Below are positions 8,003 through 55,592 of a stretch of 64,000 bases of DNA, piece by piece. The translations under genes were made by a program, and so were the position numbers. The notes under the pieces were generated by a model that saw only the letters and a list, made by a program, of their open reading frames with translations, did no database searches and had not been told where the DNA came from. This DNA comes from Streptomyces griseofuscus (GTDB lineage Bacteria; Actinomycetota; Actinomycetes; Streptomycetales; Streptomycetaceae). Position 1 is the first letter of the stretch. Each line of letters begins with the position of its first letter. The stretch is taken from NCBI RefSeq assembly GCF_014673495.1, contig NZ_CP051006.1:8245001-8309000 (forward strand), read 5' to 3'.

Positions 8003-9610
8003 GTGGGACAGCCCACCCATGCCTTCAGCGACCACGAGTGGTGGCGCTCCGCCGTCATCTACCAGGTCTACGTCCGCAGCTTCGCCGACGGCGACGGCGA
8101 CGGCACCGGGGACCTCGCGGGCGTCCGCTCCCGGCTGCCCTACCTGGCCGAACTCGGCGTGGACGCACTGTGGTTCAACCCCTGGTACCGGTCACCGATG
8201 AAGGACGGCGGCTACGACGTGGCCGACTACCGTGCCATCGACCCGGCGTTCGGCACCCTCGCCGAGGCGGAGAAACTCATCGACGAGGCCCGCTCGTCGG
8301 GCATCCGCACCATCATCGACATCGTCCCCAACCACGTCTCCGACCAGCACCCCTGGTTCCGTGCCGCCCTCGCCGCCGGCCCCGGCAGCCCCGAGCGGGA
8401 CCTGTTCCACTTCCGGCCGGGGCGCGGCGCCCACGGTGAACTCCCGCCGAACGACTGGCCGTCGCAGTTCGCCGGCAGCACCGAACCGGTGTGGACCCGG
8501 CTGCCCGACGGCGACTGGTACCTGCATCTGTTCACCCCCGAGCAGCCCGACCTCAACTGGGCCCACCCGGCGGTCCGCCAGGAGCACGAGGACATCCTGC
8601 GCTTCTGGTTCGACCGAGGGGTCGCCGGTGTCCGCATCGACTCCGCGGCCCTGCTCGCCAAGGACCCGGACCTCCCGGACCTCGCCACGCACCCACAGCC
8701 GCACCCGTTCGTGGACCGCGACGAACTGCACGACATCTACCGCTCCTGGCGGGCCGTCGCCGACTCCTACGGCGGTGTCTTCGTCGGCGAGGTCTGGCTC
8801 CCCGACGCCGAACGCTTCGCCCGCTATCTGCGCCCCGACGAACTCCACACCGCCTTCAACTTCTCCTTCCTGTCCTGCCCTTGGCACCCCGGACGGCTGC
8901 GCGCCGCCATCGACACCACCCTCGCCGAACACGCCCCGGTCGGCGCCCCCGCCACCTGGGTGCTGTGCAACCACGACGTCACCCGCACGGTCACCCGCTA
9001 CGGCCGTGAGGACACCGCCTTCGACTTCGCCACGAAGGCCTTCGGCACCCCGAGCGATCCGGCGCTCGGCACCCGCAGGGCGCGGGCCGCGGCCCTGTTG
9101 TCCCTCGCGCTGCCCGGGGCGGTGTACCTGTACCAGGGGGAGGAACTGGGGCTGCCGGAGGCGGAGATCCCGGTCGAGCGCATCCAGGATCCGATGTACC
9201 ACCGCTCGGGCGGCACCGACCCCGGCCGTGACGGCTGCCGGGTGCCGCTGCCGTGGGCCGCCGGACTGCCGTACGCGGGTTTCGGCTCCCGGGGCGAGCC
9301 GTGGCTGCCGCAGCCGGAGGACTGGCCGTCGTACGCGGCCGACCGCCAGGAGCGTGACCCCGGCTCCATGCTCACCCTCTACCGCAGGGCCATCGCCCTG
9401 CGGCCCCGCCTCGGCACCGGCCCCCTCACCTGGCTCCCCGCCCCCGACGGCGTCCTCGCCTTCTCCCGCGCGGGCGGCGCGATCTGCGCGGTGAACTTCT
9501 CCGCCACCTCCGCCGACCTGCCCGCGCACTCCGAACTCCTGCTCGGCAGCGGCCCCTTGGACGAATCTGGCCGACTGCCGCAGGACACCGCGGTCTGGCT
9601 GCACGCCTGA
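8003..9610 (+). CDS. GH13 alpha-glucosidase (cytoplasmic)
   Basis: A 535-residue alpha-amylase superfamily enzyme without a signal peptide. It opens with WWRSAVIYQVYVRSFADGDG, typical of the oligo-1,6-/alpha-glucosidase branch. Conserved region I is DIVPNHVS. The nucleophile is Asp213 (GVRIDSA), the acid/base Glu263 (FVGEVWL) and the third acidic residue Asp325 (CNHDVTR). The GTG start at 8003 has AGAAAGG (7987-7993) upstream. It lies 49 bases after the permease gene and likely splits imported alpha-gluco-oligosaccharides to glucose. Linkage preference cannot be read from sequence; nigero-oligosaccharides are the contextual guess because of the following alpha-1,3-glucanase. Confidence 0.92.
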   Translation: MGQPTHAFSDHEWWRSAVIYQVYVRSFADGDGDGTGDLAGVRSRLPYLAELGVDALWFNPWYRSPMKDGGYDVADYRAIDPAFGTLAEAEKLIDEARSSGIRTIIDIVPNHVSDQHPWFRAALAAGPGSPERDLFHFRPGRGAHGELPPNDWPSQFAGSTEPVWTRLPDGDWYLHLFTPEQPDLNWAHPAVRQEHEDILRFWFDRGVAGVRIDSAALLAKDPDLPDLATHPQPHPFVDRDELHDIYRSWRAVADSYGGVFVGEVWLPDAERFARYLRPDELHTAFNFSFLSCPWHPGRLRAAIDTTLAEHAPVGAPATWVLCNHDVTRTVTRYGREDTAFDFATKAFGTPSDPALGTRRARAAALLSLALPGAVYLYQGEELGLPEAEIPVERIQDPMYHRSGGTDPGRDGCRVPLPWAAGLPYAGFGSRGEPWLPQPEDWPSYAADRQERDPGSMLTLYRRAIALRPRLGTGPLTWLPAPDGVLAFSRAGGAICAVNFSATSADLPAHSELLLGSGPLDESGRLPQDTAVWLHA

Positions 9611-9660
9611 GCCGCGGCGCACCGCTGTCCCGCGCACCCCCACCACGAAGGGAACAGCTC

Positions 9661-11841
9661 ATGCACACCAGCACCGTCAGTCAGGTCCGGCGCATGCCGG
9701 CCATAGGGGCGGTCGTGGCCCTCGCCGCCGGCATGCTCGTCGCCGTCGCGGCGCCCGCCGCGCACGCGGCCGCCGGGGCCACCCTGCCCTTCACCTCGGT
9801 CGAGGCCGAGTCGGCCGGCACCACCGGCACGAAGATCGGGCCGGACTACACCCAGGGCACGCTCGCCTCGGAGGCGTCAGGGCGGCAGGCCGTCCAGCTG
9901 ACCTCCGGCCAGCGGGTGGAGTTCACCGTGCCGCGCGCGGCCAACGCCGTGAACGTCTCCTACAGCGTCCCGGACGGCCAGTCCGGCTCGCTCGACGTGT
10001 ACGTCAACGGCACCAAGCTGGCCAGGACCCTCCCGGTGACGTCCAAGTACTCCTACGTCGACACCGGCTGGATCGCCGGCAGCAGGACGCATCACTTCTT
10101 CGACGACGCCCGGCTGCTGCTGGGGCAGAACCTCCAGGCCGGGGACAAGGTCGCGTTCGTGGCGACCGGCACTCAAGTCACCGTGGACGTGGCCGACTTC
10201 GAGCAGGTCGCCGCGGCCGCCGCGCAGCCGTCCGGTTCGGTGTCCGTCGTCTCCAAGGGCGCCGACCCCAGCGGCAACGGCGACTCCACACAGGCCTTCC
10301 GGGACGCCATCGCCGCCGCCCAGGGCGGCACCGTGTGGATCCCGCCGGGCGACTACAAGCTCACTTCCTCCCTCAACGGCGTACAGAACGTGACCCTTCA
10401 GGGGGCGGGCGGCTGGTACTCGGTCGTGCACACCTCCCGGTTCATCGACCAGTCCAGCTCCGCGGGGAACGTCCATATCAAGGACTTCGCGGTGATCGGC
10501 GAGGTCACCGAACGCGTCGACTCCAGCCCCGACAACTTCGTCAACGGCTCCCTCGGCCCGGGCTCGTCCGTCTCCGGCATGTGGATCCAGCACCTGAAGT
10601 GCGGACTGTGGCTGACCGGCACCAACGACAACCTGGTCGTGGAGAACAACCGCATCCTCGACACCACCGCCGACGGCATCAACCTCAACGGCACCGCCAA
10701 GGGGGTCCGGGTCAGCAACAACTTCCTGCGCAACCAGGGCGACGACTCCCTGGCGATGTGGTCGCTGTACGGCCCGGACACCGACTCCAGCTTCGAGAAC
10801 AACACCATTTCCCAGCCCAACCTCGCCAACGGCATCGCCATCTACGGCGGTACCGACATCACGGTGCGCGGCAACCTGGTCTCCGACACCAACTCCCTGG
10901 GCAGTGGCATCGCCATCTCCAACCAGAAGTTCCTCGACCCGTTCTCGCCGCTGTCCGGCACCATCACGGTCGACGGCAACACGCTGGTGCGCGCCGGTGC
11001 GATGAACCCCAACTGGAGCCACCCGATGGGCGCGTTGCGCGTCGACTCGTACGACAGCGCCATCAACGCCACCGTGAACATCACCAATACGACGATCACC
11101 GACAGCCCGTACAGCGCCTTCGAGTTCGTCTCCGGCGGCGGGCAGGGCTATCCGGTGCGGAACGTCAATGTGACCGGCGCGACGGTGCGGAACACCGGCA
11201 CGGTGGTCGTGCAGGGGGAGGCGCAGGGAGCGGCCACGTTCAAGAACGTCACCGCCACCGGCGTCGGCTCGGCCGGGGTGTACAACTGCCCGTACCCGGC
11301 GAACTCCGGTTCCTTCACGCTCACCGACGGCGGCGGCAACTCCGGCTGGTCCAGCACCTGGTCGGACTGCTCCACCTGGCCCCAGCCCGGCCAGGGCAAC
11401 CCGGCGCCCGACCCCGGCCGCAACCTCGCCAAGGGCAGGCCGGCCACCGCGACCGGCTCCCAGGACGTCTACACGCCCGGCAAGGCGGTCGACGGTGACG
11501 CCAACTCGTACTGGGAGTCGGCCAACAACGCCTTCCCGCAGTCCCTGACGGTCGATCTCGGTTCCTCGTACGCGGTACGCCGGCTGGTGCTGAAGCTGCC
11601 GCCGTCCTCGGCGTGGGGCGCCCGCACCCAGACCGTCACCGTGCTCGGCAGCACCGACGGCTCCAGCTACTCCACCGTGGTCGGTGCCCAGGACTACCGC
11701 TTCGACCCGGCCACCGGCAACACCACCACGGTGTCCCTGCCGAGCGGCACGAACCTGCGCTACCTGCGGCTGTCGGTCAGCGCCAACACGGGTTGGCCGG
11801 CCGGGCAGTTCAGCGAGGTGGAGGCGTACCTGGCGTCCTGA
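9661..11841 (+). CDS. Secreted GH87 alpha-1,3-glucanase (mycodextranase)
   Basis: A 726-residue secreted enzyme. A signal peptide ends near AHAA (residue 36). A beta-sandwich carbohydrate-binding-like module follows (about 40-185), then a right-handed beta-helix catalytic domain (about 195-570). Three acidic residues, Asp338 (TADGINL) and Asp361/Asp362 (QGDDSLAMW), keep the 23/24-residue spacing of the catalytic aspartates I recall for GH87 alpha-1,3-glucanases such as Agl-KA. The C-terminus (about 585-726) is an F5/8 type C (discoidin) module: NLAKGRPATATG, AVDGDANSYWES, LRYLRLSVSANTGW. It should degrade alpha-1,3- or mixed alpha-1,3/1,4-glucan (fungal wall, nigeran) outside the cell and feed the adjacent importer. 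Confidence 0.88.
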   Translation: MHTSTVSQVRRMPAIGAVVALAAGMLVAVAAPAAHAAAGATLPFTSVEAESAGTTGTKIGPDYTQGTLASEASGRQAVQLTSGQRVEFTVPRAANAVNVSYSVPDGQSGSLDVYVNGTKLARTLPVTSKYSYVDTGWIAGSRTHHFFDDARLLLGQNLQAGDKVAFVATGTQVTVDVADFEQVAAAAAQPSGSVSVVSKGADPSGNGDSTQAFRDAIAAAQGGTVWIPPGDYKLTSSLNGVQNVTLQGAGGWYSVVHTSRFIDQSSSAGNVHIKDFAVIGEVTERVDSSPDNFVNGSLGPGSSVSGMWIQHLKCGLWLTGTNDNLVVENNRILDTTADGINLNGTAKGVRVSNNFLRNQGDDSLAMWSLYGPDTDSSFENNTISQPNLANGIAIYGGTDITVRGNLVSDTNSLGSGIAISNQKFLDPFSPLSGTITVDGNTLVRAGAMNPNWSHPMGALRVDSYDSAINATVNITNTTITDSPYSAFEFVSGGGQGYPVRNVNVTGATVRNTGTVVVQGEAQGAATFKNVTATGVGSAGVYNCPYPANSGSFTLTDGGGNSGWSSTWSDCSTWPQPGQGNPAPDPGRNLAKGRPATATGSQDVYTPGKAVDGDANSYWESANNAFPQSLTVDLGSSYAVRRLVLKLPPSSAWGARTQTVTVLGSTDGSSYSTVVGAQDYRFDPATGNTTTVSLPSGTNLRYLRLSVSANTGWPAGQFSEVEAYLAS

Positions 11842-11882
11842 CGTCCCCGCTCCGGACGAGGCGGCTCCGCGAGAGCCGTCTG

Positions 11883-11926
11883 GGGGTGCCGGTGCCCGCG
11901 CGGAAAGGCGCGGGCACCGGCACCCC
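11883..11926 (+). terminator. Strong hairpin after the glucanase gene
   Basis: Perfect 19-bp inverted repeat (arms 11883-11901 and 11908-11926) with a six-base GGAAAG loop, 41 bases after the glucanase stop. There is no U-tract, as is common for streptomycete terminators. It probably ends the alpha-glucan operon. Confidence 0.8.
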
Positions 11927-13003
11927 TCGCGTCCCCGACCCGACGGGCGCGTCGCGTCGGATGCCGTACGGCGCGCGCTCGATCTCGTTGGGGGAGCGCG
12001 AGTGGTAAGTGGGTTCGCCAAGTGCGCCCCCGACGCGCCAGGTTGGCTGAAATCGGGCGCTCCGGCCGGAACCTTTGCTTCCCCCGTCCGGAGACTGTCA
12101 AGTGGTGCGGCAAGGGTGAGCGGGATGCGGTGGCGGGTCGGATGGTTGTGGGGAGTGCCCCTGGCATATCGCGCTTGTCTCCCGAAGTGGCGTGCGAAGG
12201 ACCCCTACTGTCGGATAATCACCCCAGATCAGGGCCGGGTTCGGCCATCGAGTCCGCGTGTGTCGCCCGGCGCCGCGCCGAGACCGCGCAGCGGCGCGCG
12301 CCGTTCGGGTCCGGGATCGGGCGGATATTTTTTGGCGCGGCCGGTTTGCGGATGAGGCGCCGGGGCACTCGCGGGGGCGACGATCCGGCCGCGCTGTCGT
12401 ACGTGTGCACGGCCCGTCTGAGATTGCTCGGCGGTGACGCAAAAACACCGGCAGAGTACTCTCCGTTCAACTTCAGGGGGTTGCTTCCGTGTGACTCACC
12501 GTGAAGACTGTGGCCGGGATCCATCGAAACGAAGGTGTGACGGGGTACGCATCATGCCATTCATGGGGCGGCATGCTCCACGATTGCGTATCGTCACATC
12601 GCGTTCCGAGGAATCGGGGCCGACGGCCCCGTTGCCCGTATACGAACCGGGAGGGTCCCGCGCCATCATCGCGCGGGAGGTTTCGCCAAGGGGGATGGGC
12701 TATGTCGAGTTGGTGCGCCGTACGACCGGGCTCGCCGCGGGGCCGTGGCCGGCCGCGCGGCCGCCGCGTCCTGCGCCGTATGTGTTGACGGATTCCGGTC
12801 CGTCCCGGCAGCGGACCGACGGCATCTGACGATCCCCCCGCTCCATGGCACGTCATCAGCACGCCATACGGGCCACGCGCTGCTCCCGTCCGGACGGTCG
12901 CGCGGCGATGCCCGAGATCTTTCGCCGGCCGGCCCGCGCCGGTTCGCGCCATTCCCCGTGTGTGTGGCTCCTTTGTGCCCGCACGCGCAAGCAAGGAGAC
13001 AAG
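11927..13003. other. Intergenic stretch without a convincing gene
   Basis: About 1.1 kb between the glucan operon and the NRPS cluster. I see no recognisable protein, RNA gene or mobile element. The longest plausible + strand frame is 12554-12829 (91 codons, starting MPFMGRHAPRLRIVTSRSEE); it has no clear ribosome site and no family resemblance. Locally AT-richer patches (around 12216-12226, 12324-12333 and 12440-12470) could hold promoters for the P450-led operon. The final part (12961-13003) is the leader of the P450 gene. Confidence 0.6.
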
Positions 13004-14212
13004 GTGATCAGCAGGCAACCGACGGGCGGACGGCTCCTCCTGGAGGAGTTACCCGACCGCTGGCGAGGTCTACGCGAGGCCGGTCCGGTACGGCACGACG
13101 AGGCGCAGGGCGTCTGGCAGGTGCTCGACCACGAGCACGTCGCCGCCGTGCTCGCCGACCCGGCGACGTACTCCTCGGACCTCTCCGCCCTCAGCCCCAC
13201 CCAGGCCGACTTCGAGACCTTCACCCAGGGCAACTTCGTCGGCATGGACCCCCCGGAGCACCGCAAGCTCCGCACCCTGGTCAGCCAGGCGTTCACCCCC
13301 CGGGTCGTACAGGGACTCGAACCCCGTATCGAGGCCGTCTGCGCCCGGCTGCTGGACGAGGTCGCCGACCAGGACCGGTTCGACCTGGTCGACACGCTGG
13401 CCTATCCGCTGCCGATCATCGTGATCGCCGAACTGCTCGGCATCCCCGCCGAGGAGCACCGGCTCTTCCAGGAGTGGGCGAGCGTCCTGTTCGGCGGCGA
13501 CCAGCTCGGCGAGGCGCCGGACATGGCCGATCTGGAACGGGCGCTGGAAGCCATCGCCCCCACCGTGCGCGAGATGAACAGCTACATGCTGGACTACATA
13601 CGCGCCCGCCGCGCCGCCCCCGGTGACGACCTGACCAGCAGACTCATCGCCGCCGAGGTGGACGGCGTGCGCCTGCGGGACCAGGAGATGGTCGGCTTCG
13701 TGGCGCTGCTGCTGGTCGCCGGGCACATCACCACCACCGCGCTGCTGGGCAACGCCGTCGTCACCTTCGACCGCTACCCCGAGACGGCCGCGGCGCTGCG
13801 CGCCGATCCGCTGCGCATCCCCACCGCCGTCGAGGAGGTGCTGCGCTGGCTGCCCCCCTTCCCCGAACTGGGCCGCCGGGTGACCAGGCCCGTCGTCCTC
13901 GGTGGTCACGAGATCCCCGCCGACACGCTGCTGATGGCACATCTGGGCGCCGCCAACCGGGACCCCGCCCGCTTCGACGCCCCCGATGTCTTCGACGTGA
14001 CCCGCTCACCCAATCCCCATCTGACCTTCGGGCACGGCATCCACTTCTGCTTCGGCGCCCCGCTGGCCCGACTGGAAGCGCGGATCGCCCTGAACATGCT
14101 GCATGAACGATTCCGCACCCTGGTGATCCCGTCCCACGAGGACATCACCTATCAGAACCCCGCCGTACTCATCGGCGTCCGGCAGCTGCCCGTCGAGGTC
14201 GGCAGAGCATAG
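13004..14212 (+). CDS. Cytochrome P450, likely acts on carrier-protein-bound amino acid
   Basis: A 402-residue class I bacterial P450. The GTG at 13004 is preferred over the longer open frame because AAGGAG (12993-12998) sits directly upstream. Heme-binding loop: FGHGIHFCFGAPLARLE with Cys349. ExxR: EEVLR. The I-helix reads LLVAGHITTT (Ala239): Ile replaces the usual Glu/Asp of AGxE/DTT, a variant I associate with the P450s that beta-hydroxylate amino acids tethered to NRPS carrier domains (NovI/NikQ/P450sky type). First gene of the peptide operon, 102 bases before the cyclase. It probably hydroxylates one NRPS-bound residue; which one is unknown. No ferredoxin gene is adjacent. Confidence 0.85.
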   Translation: MISRQPTGGRLLLEELPDRWRGLREAGPVRHDEAQGVWQVLDHEHVAAVLADPATYSSDLSALSPTQADFETFTQGNFVGMDPPEHRKLRTLVSQAFTPRVVQGLEPRIEAVCARLLDEVADQDRFDLVDTLAYPLPIIVIAELLGIPAEEHRLFQEWASVLFGGDQLGEAPDMADLERALEAIAPTVREMNSYMLDYIRARRAAPGDDLTSRLIAAEVDGVRLRDQEMVGFVALLLVAGHITTTALLGNAVVTFDRYPETAAALRADPLRIPTAVEEVLRWLPPFPELGRRVTRPVVLGGHEIPADTLLMAHLGAANRDPARFDAPDVFDVTRSPNPHLTFGHGIHFCFGAPLARLEARIALNMLHERFRTLVIPSHEDITYQNPAVLIGVRQLPVEVGRA

Positions 14213-14314
14213 GCCCCGGCGCACGAAGCGCACCGGTCGGCCCCCGTACCGCTCACACCCGGGCCGGTCCGCAACACCCGCACATGAGACCCATACAACG
14301 GGAGTCCCCTTCTC

Positions 14315-15667
14315 ATGCCGTACACCATCCCCGCCGCTCCGCCCGTTTCCCGGACACCCTCGCTGTTACGCCGGGAACTGCGGGACCGTCTCGACGCGCT
14401 CGCCCGCACCCACCGGGTGCCCGGCGCGCAACTGGTCCTCGACACCGGCACGGACGTCATATCCATACACACCGGCACGGCCGACGTCTCCGCCGGCACC
14501 CTCCTCACGGGGGAGACGGCCGTCCCCCTGGGCTCGCTCACCAAACCCTTCACCGCCGCCCTGGTCATGCTGCTGGCCGACGACGGTGACGTGGACCTGG
14601 ACGAGCCCGCCGCCGAACATCTCCAGGAGCTGCGTTCCGTCCCCGAAGTGACGATCCGCCAGCTGCTCAGCCACACCGGCGGGCTGCCCACCGGGCCGGA
14701 CTCCGACACCGCCGCGGCGACCACCGCCGCCCGCTACCTCGCGTCGGTGTGCACCGCCCATGACCTGCTCTTCCCGCCGGGCACCGACTTCTCCTACTCC
14801 AACGCCGGCTATGTCGCCGCCGGACGGCTGGTGGAGACCGTCACCGGTATGCCGTGGGCCGAGGCGGTCCGCTCGCTGCTGCTCGAACCGCTCGGTGTCG
14901 TACCGGCGTTCATCGGCGAGACCGCGCCCGCCCGGCCCGTGGCCGCGGGACACGCGGTCAACACCGCCACCGGACAGGCGCTCGCGGCCCGGCAGAACCT
15001 GGCACCGCTGGAGGCGCCGGCCGGTGCGCTGCTCGCGAGCGCCGCGGACCTGGCCGCTTTCGGCAACGCGCTGATCGGCCGCTCCGACCTGCTGCCGCCC
15101 GCCGTCGCCAAGGACATGCGCCGCGCCGAACCGGCTGCCCGGCCCGGCACCCTTGCCGACGGCTGGAGCCCCGGGCTCGCCCTGTACCAGCGGGGTGACC
15201 GCTCCTGGTACGGCCACGACGGCAACGCCCAGGGCACGTCCTGCCATCTGCGCATCGACCCGGAGAGCGGGGTGGTGGTCGCCTTCGCGGGCAATGCCGG
15301 GGGTGCGACCGCGCTGTGGCGCGACCTCACCGGGGAACTCGCCCGGCTGACCGGCATCCGGGTGCCCGCCGGCGGACACCCCGTGGACGGACGGCGCCGC
15401 GCCGCCCTGCCCGACTGCGTGGGCACGTACCGCAACGGCACCACGACCTACCGCGTCACGACCGGGCCGGACGGCGAGCCCGCGCTGTCCGTGGACGGTG
15501 ACCTGGCGCTCCCGCTGGTCTGCTACGCCGACCTGTCGTGCGACCTGCGCGATCCGGCCACCGGGAGCCTGGAGCCCGGCGGCCGCTTCCACCGCGACCC
15601 GGACACCGGGAGCATCGACCGAATACAGATATCCGGCCGTACGGCGCGCCGCACCGACGACGGCTGA
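14315..15667 (+). CDS. PBP-type (SurE-like) stand-alone thioesterase/peptide cyclase
   Basis: A 450-residue serine hydrolase of the class C beta-lactamase/penicillin-binding protein fold with all three signature motifs: Ser74-x-x-Lys77 (SLTK), Tyr161-Ser-Asn163, and His301-Asp-Gly303. No signal peptide is present, unlike cell-wall D,D-carboxypeptidases. After the catalytic domain (to about 355) comes a C-terminal beta-rich domain of about 95 residues, matching the lipocalin-like tail and roughly 450-residue length of SurE-type cyclases. Established for SurE, DsaJ and UlmE-type enzymes: they offload NRPS peptides in trans and prefer a D C-terminal and an L N-terminal residue. Both conditions are predicted here, and neither NRPS has its own thioesterase, so this is the likely release and macrolactamisation enzyme. 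Confidence 0.88.
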   Translation: MPYTIPAAPPVSRTPSLLRRELRDRLDALARTHRVPGAQLVLDTGTDVISIHTGTADVSAGTLLTGETAVPLGSLTKPFTAALVMLLADDGDVDLDEPAAEHLQELRSVPEVTIRQLLSHTGGLPTGPDSDTAAATTAARYLASVCTAHDLLFPPGTDFSYSNAGYVAAGRLVETVTGMPWAEAVRSLLLEPLGVVPAFIGETAPARPVAAGHAVNTATGQALAARQNLAPLEAPAGALLASAADLAAFGNALIGRSDLLPPAVAKDMRRAEPAARPGTLADGWSPGLALYQRGDRSWYGHDGNAQGTSCHLRIDPESGVVVAFAGNAGGATALWRDLTGELARLTGIRVPAGGHPVDGRRRAALPDCVGTYRNGTTTYRVTTGPDGEPALSVDGDLALPLVCYADLSCDLRDPATGSLEPGGRFHRDPDTGSIDRIQISGRTARRTDDG

Positions 15668-16193
15668 ACAAGGGGGCAGGTCGGGCCGCGTGTCGGTCTC
15701 GGCGCCGGATCCCGGCCATGACACGGAGGGGTGCCGGCCCCGGGGCCGGCCCAGGTGCCGACGTCCGGTCCCGGTCCCGGTTCCGGTAGGAGTACGACGG
15801 ATGTCCGGCAGAGGGCCCGTCGCACCCGTCCCATCCCCGCCCCGGAATCCGGTCCCGTCTCCGGTGCGGCGCCCGTAACCGGTACGCCCGTCGGCGCGTA
15901 CCCGGCCCGGATCCCGCCGTACCGCCCGCCGCACCACCCGGCATGGCGGCGCGGCCGTCACCCGGTCGCCCGGAGGACGCCTGCCAGCGCGTGGAATCGG
16001 CACCGCGCCCTGTCACCCCACCGCCCGTCTCACCCCGGTACCGGTCACCCCGTCCGGTACCGGCAGCCCCGCTCGTCCCGCACCGCCGCACACACCCGGT
16101 GTGCCCCCCGTCCCAGCGCGCCGCCCCCGCGGCGGGCCCGGCTCGCCCTCCTGGCCCGTGCCGCATCGTCCCGCTCTCCAAAGGACTACACCC
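15668..16193. other. Long C-rich leader before NRPS1
   Basis: 526 bases with no supported gene on either strand. It contains a perfect 18-bp GC palindrome (15733-15750) and a short GGTCCC/GGTTCC run (15768-15788), and is then strongly C-rich on the + strand up to AAGGA (16181-16185), the NRPS1 ribosome site. It may hold a promoter for the NRPS genes or an attenuator-like leader; nothing in it decides which. Confidence 0.5.
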
Positions 16194-35189
<18,996 letters not shown>

Positions 35190-35202
35190 GGAACCGACGA
35201 CC

Positions 35203-55122
<19,920 letters not shown>

Positions 55123-55244
55123 CGGCGTTTCCCCGCGAGGCACCGCCCCGGCGCACCGCCCGGCGCGGTCCTCGCGCACCCCGCGCCCCCACCCGCACAC
55201 CGCTTCCAGCCCTCCCACCCGAACCGAACCCCGAGGAGAACGAC

Positions 55245-55448
55245 ATGGACGAGAACACCCGCTACCAGGTGCTGCGCAACGACGAGGAGCAGTACTCCCT
55301 GTGGCCCGTCGACATCGAGGTGCCCGCCGGCTGGCAGCCCGTCGGCAAGGAGGGCACCGAGGCCGAGTGCTCCGCCTATGTCGACGAGGTGTGGACCGAC
55401 ATGCGGCCCAAGAGCCTGCGCGAGCGCATGGAGAACGCGGGCGCCTGA
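55245..55448 (+). CDS. MbtH-like protein
   Basis: A 67-residue protein with the MbtH signature: NDEEQYSLWP, PAGW, and VWTDMRPKSLRERM, including the invariant Trp residues. MbtH proteins bind NRPS adenylation domains and aid their folding or activity. The start at 55245 is set by GAGGAGAA (55233-55240). It lies 122 bases after NRPS2 and presumably serves both synthetases. One position is unusual: the common Cys-Leu pair reads Cys-Ser. Confidence 0.96.
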   Translation: MDENTRYQVLRNDEEQYSLWPVDIEVPAGWQPVGKEGTEAECSAYVDEVWTDMRPKSLRERMENAGA

Positions 55449-55592
55449 CCTGTCGTACCCGCAACCGTCCGCCGGGCCGCCCGTGTGTCGGCCCGGCGGC
55501 GCGCCGCACCCCACACTCCCCCCACGCACAAAACCGCCGCACCGGCGCCCCACCGCCCTCGGCCTCACCCCACCACTCCCGAGGAGCCCGTC

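Noticed and set aside
12554..12829. Possible 91-codon small gene in the spacer before the P450.
   Set aside because: No clear ribosome site, no family resemblance and no coding-style third-position bias that I can defend by eye.
14315..15667. Reading this gene as a beta-lactamase or D-alanyl-D-alanine carboxypeptidase conferring resistance.
   Set aside because: No signal peptide, a SurE-like length and C-terminal extension, and location in a TE-less NRPS operon favour a cyclase.
15733..15750. GC palindrome as a transcription terminator after the cyclase gene.
   Set aside because: A perfect palindrome with no loop and no tail makes a poor hairpin; kept only as a noted sequence feature.
16101..16193. 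In-frame extension of NRPS1 upstream of the ATG at 16194.
   Set aside because: Arg/Pro-rich sequence typical of non-coding C-rich DNA; the AAGGA site fits the 16194 start.
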